From Bdellovibrio sp. (GTDB lineage: Bacteria; Bdellovibrionota; Bdellovibrionia; Bdellovibrionales; Bdellovibrionaceae), in contig JAHRXB010000295.1 of assembly GCA_019104905.1 (NCBI GenBank), forward strand, positions 1-6,811: a stretch of DNA of 6,811 bases, in the 5' to 3' direction. Shown here piece after piece: positions 6,489 to 6,811 of this stretch. Position numbers and translations under genes: made by a program. The notes under the pieces were generated by a model that did no database searches, was not told the origin of the DNA, and worked only from the letters and a program-made list of their open reading frames with translations. Within the stretch, counting starts at the first letter, position 1, and the number at the start of each line of letters is the position of its first letter.

Positions 6489-6811
6489 GAGCTGTTGCCT
6501 CTGCTGATTTTTTTCCAGCTGCTGATGATTTTTCCACAAGAAGATCCTTTAGGCTCAGGCCCTTATAGAAATCCGTGAGTCGATCGTTCAATTGTGTGAT
6601 TGGAGAAACAATATTGCAGGTCCCTTGAATCTGGCAGGGGCCCTCTTTATGAAGACACTTGACCAAGGCGGTGGGGCCATCCACGACCTCAACCAGATCA
6701 TGAATAGACACCTTCGCCAAATCTTTGGTGATTTGATAGCCGCCATTGGCTCCGTATTCGGCGCGCAAAATTCCGCCTTTTTGAGCCATCTGCTGCATAA
6801 CTCGGGCAGTT
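6481..6811 (-). CDS. Rrf2-family transcription regulator, IscR-like (5' end outside window)
   Basis: This is the C-terminal 109 or so residues of an Rrf2-family regulator. The frame is open to the window edge, and about 40 N-terminal residues, including the first half of the winged helix, are missing. The wing is visible as [16 protein letters not shown], followed by [18 protein letters not shown]. Three cysteines follow as C-x6-C-x5-C ([15 protein letters not shown], codons within 6616-6657), in the place where IscR holds its [2Fe-2S] cluster. IscR has C-x5-C-x5-C plus a histidine three residues after the third cysteine. Here that position is valine, so the fourth ligand must differ. The family-typical end LSLKDLL is followed by a polar tail of about 20 residues. 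As first gene of the operon it probably senses cluster status and represses suf, including itself. The DNA target and promoter lie outside the window. It could be called iscR or sufR-like, and I leave the symbol blank. Confidence 0.92.
   Translation of the reverse strand, partial: TARVMQQMAQKGGILRAEYGANGGYQITKDLAKVSIHDLVEVVDGPTALVKCLHKEGPCQIQGTCNIVSPITQLNDRLTDFYKGLSLKDLLVEKSSAAGKKSAEATAHG
6498..6502 (-). promoter_or_regulatory. Ribosome binding site of sufB that decides the start
   Basis: On the minus strand this reads AGAGG, 9 bases before the ATG at 6488-6486. It lies inside the 3' end of the Rrf2 gene. It supports the 483-residue SufB over a TTG start at 6539, which itself has an AAAGG (6546-6550) at 6-base spacing and so cannot be excluded from the ribosome site alone. 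Confidence 0.65.

Overview
The window holds most of a SUF iron-sulfur cluster assembly operon on the minus strand (bases 1199-6811), facing two plus-strand genes for exported proteins (bases 1-1192). Composition looks moderate in GC, genes are packed with overlaps or gaps of a few bases, and starts carry purine-rich Shine-Dalgarno sequences, so this is a bacterium. The gene order rrf2-sufB-sufC-sufD-sufS-nfu and the style of the exported beta-rich proteins would fit a Gram-negative such as a Bdellovibrionota or another deltaproteobacterium-like lineage. That taxonomic guess is an inference from the style of the proteins and was not tested by any search.

Layout, left to right. Bases 1-650 (+) are the 3' end of a gene whose start lies outside the window. 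Its product ends in a beta-rich domain resembling the pre-peptidase C-terminal (PPC) domain. It overlaps by 22 bases a 187-residue protein (629-1192, +) with an N-terminal hydrophobic export segment and an Ig/PKD-like beta region. Six bases separate that stop from the stop of nfu, so the two transcription units converge tail to tail. Reading the minus strand from the right edge come a 5'-truncated Rrf2/IscR-like regulator (6481-6811), sufB (5037-6488), sufC (4255-5007), sufD (2992-4251), sufS (1756-2985) and nfu (1199-1759). No gap between genes exceeds 29 bases, so there is no long non-coding stretch.

How the genes work together: SufS takes sulfur from cysteine as a persulfide. The SufBC2D complex, driven by the SufC ATPase, builds the cluster. 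Nfu, encoded at the end of the operon, probably carries finished clusters to target proteins. The Rrf2 protein, with three clustered cysteines, probably senses cluster status and controls the operon. All catalytic motifs of SufS and SufC, the SufB and SufD active-site residues and the Nfu CxxC motif are intact. There is no SufA, SufE or SufU gene in the window, so the sulfur-transfer partner of SufS must be encoded elsewhere or upstream.

I found no RNA genes, insertion sequences, CRISPR arrays or evidence for an undescribed system. The points of interest are lineage-specific variations on SUF and the unrecognised exported pair.
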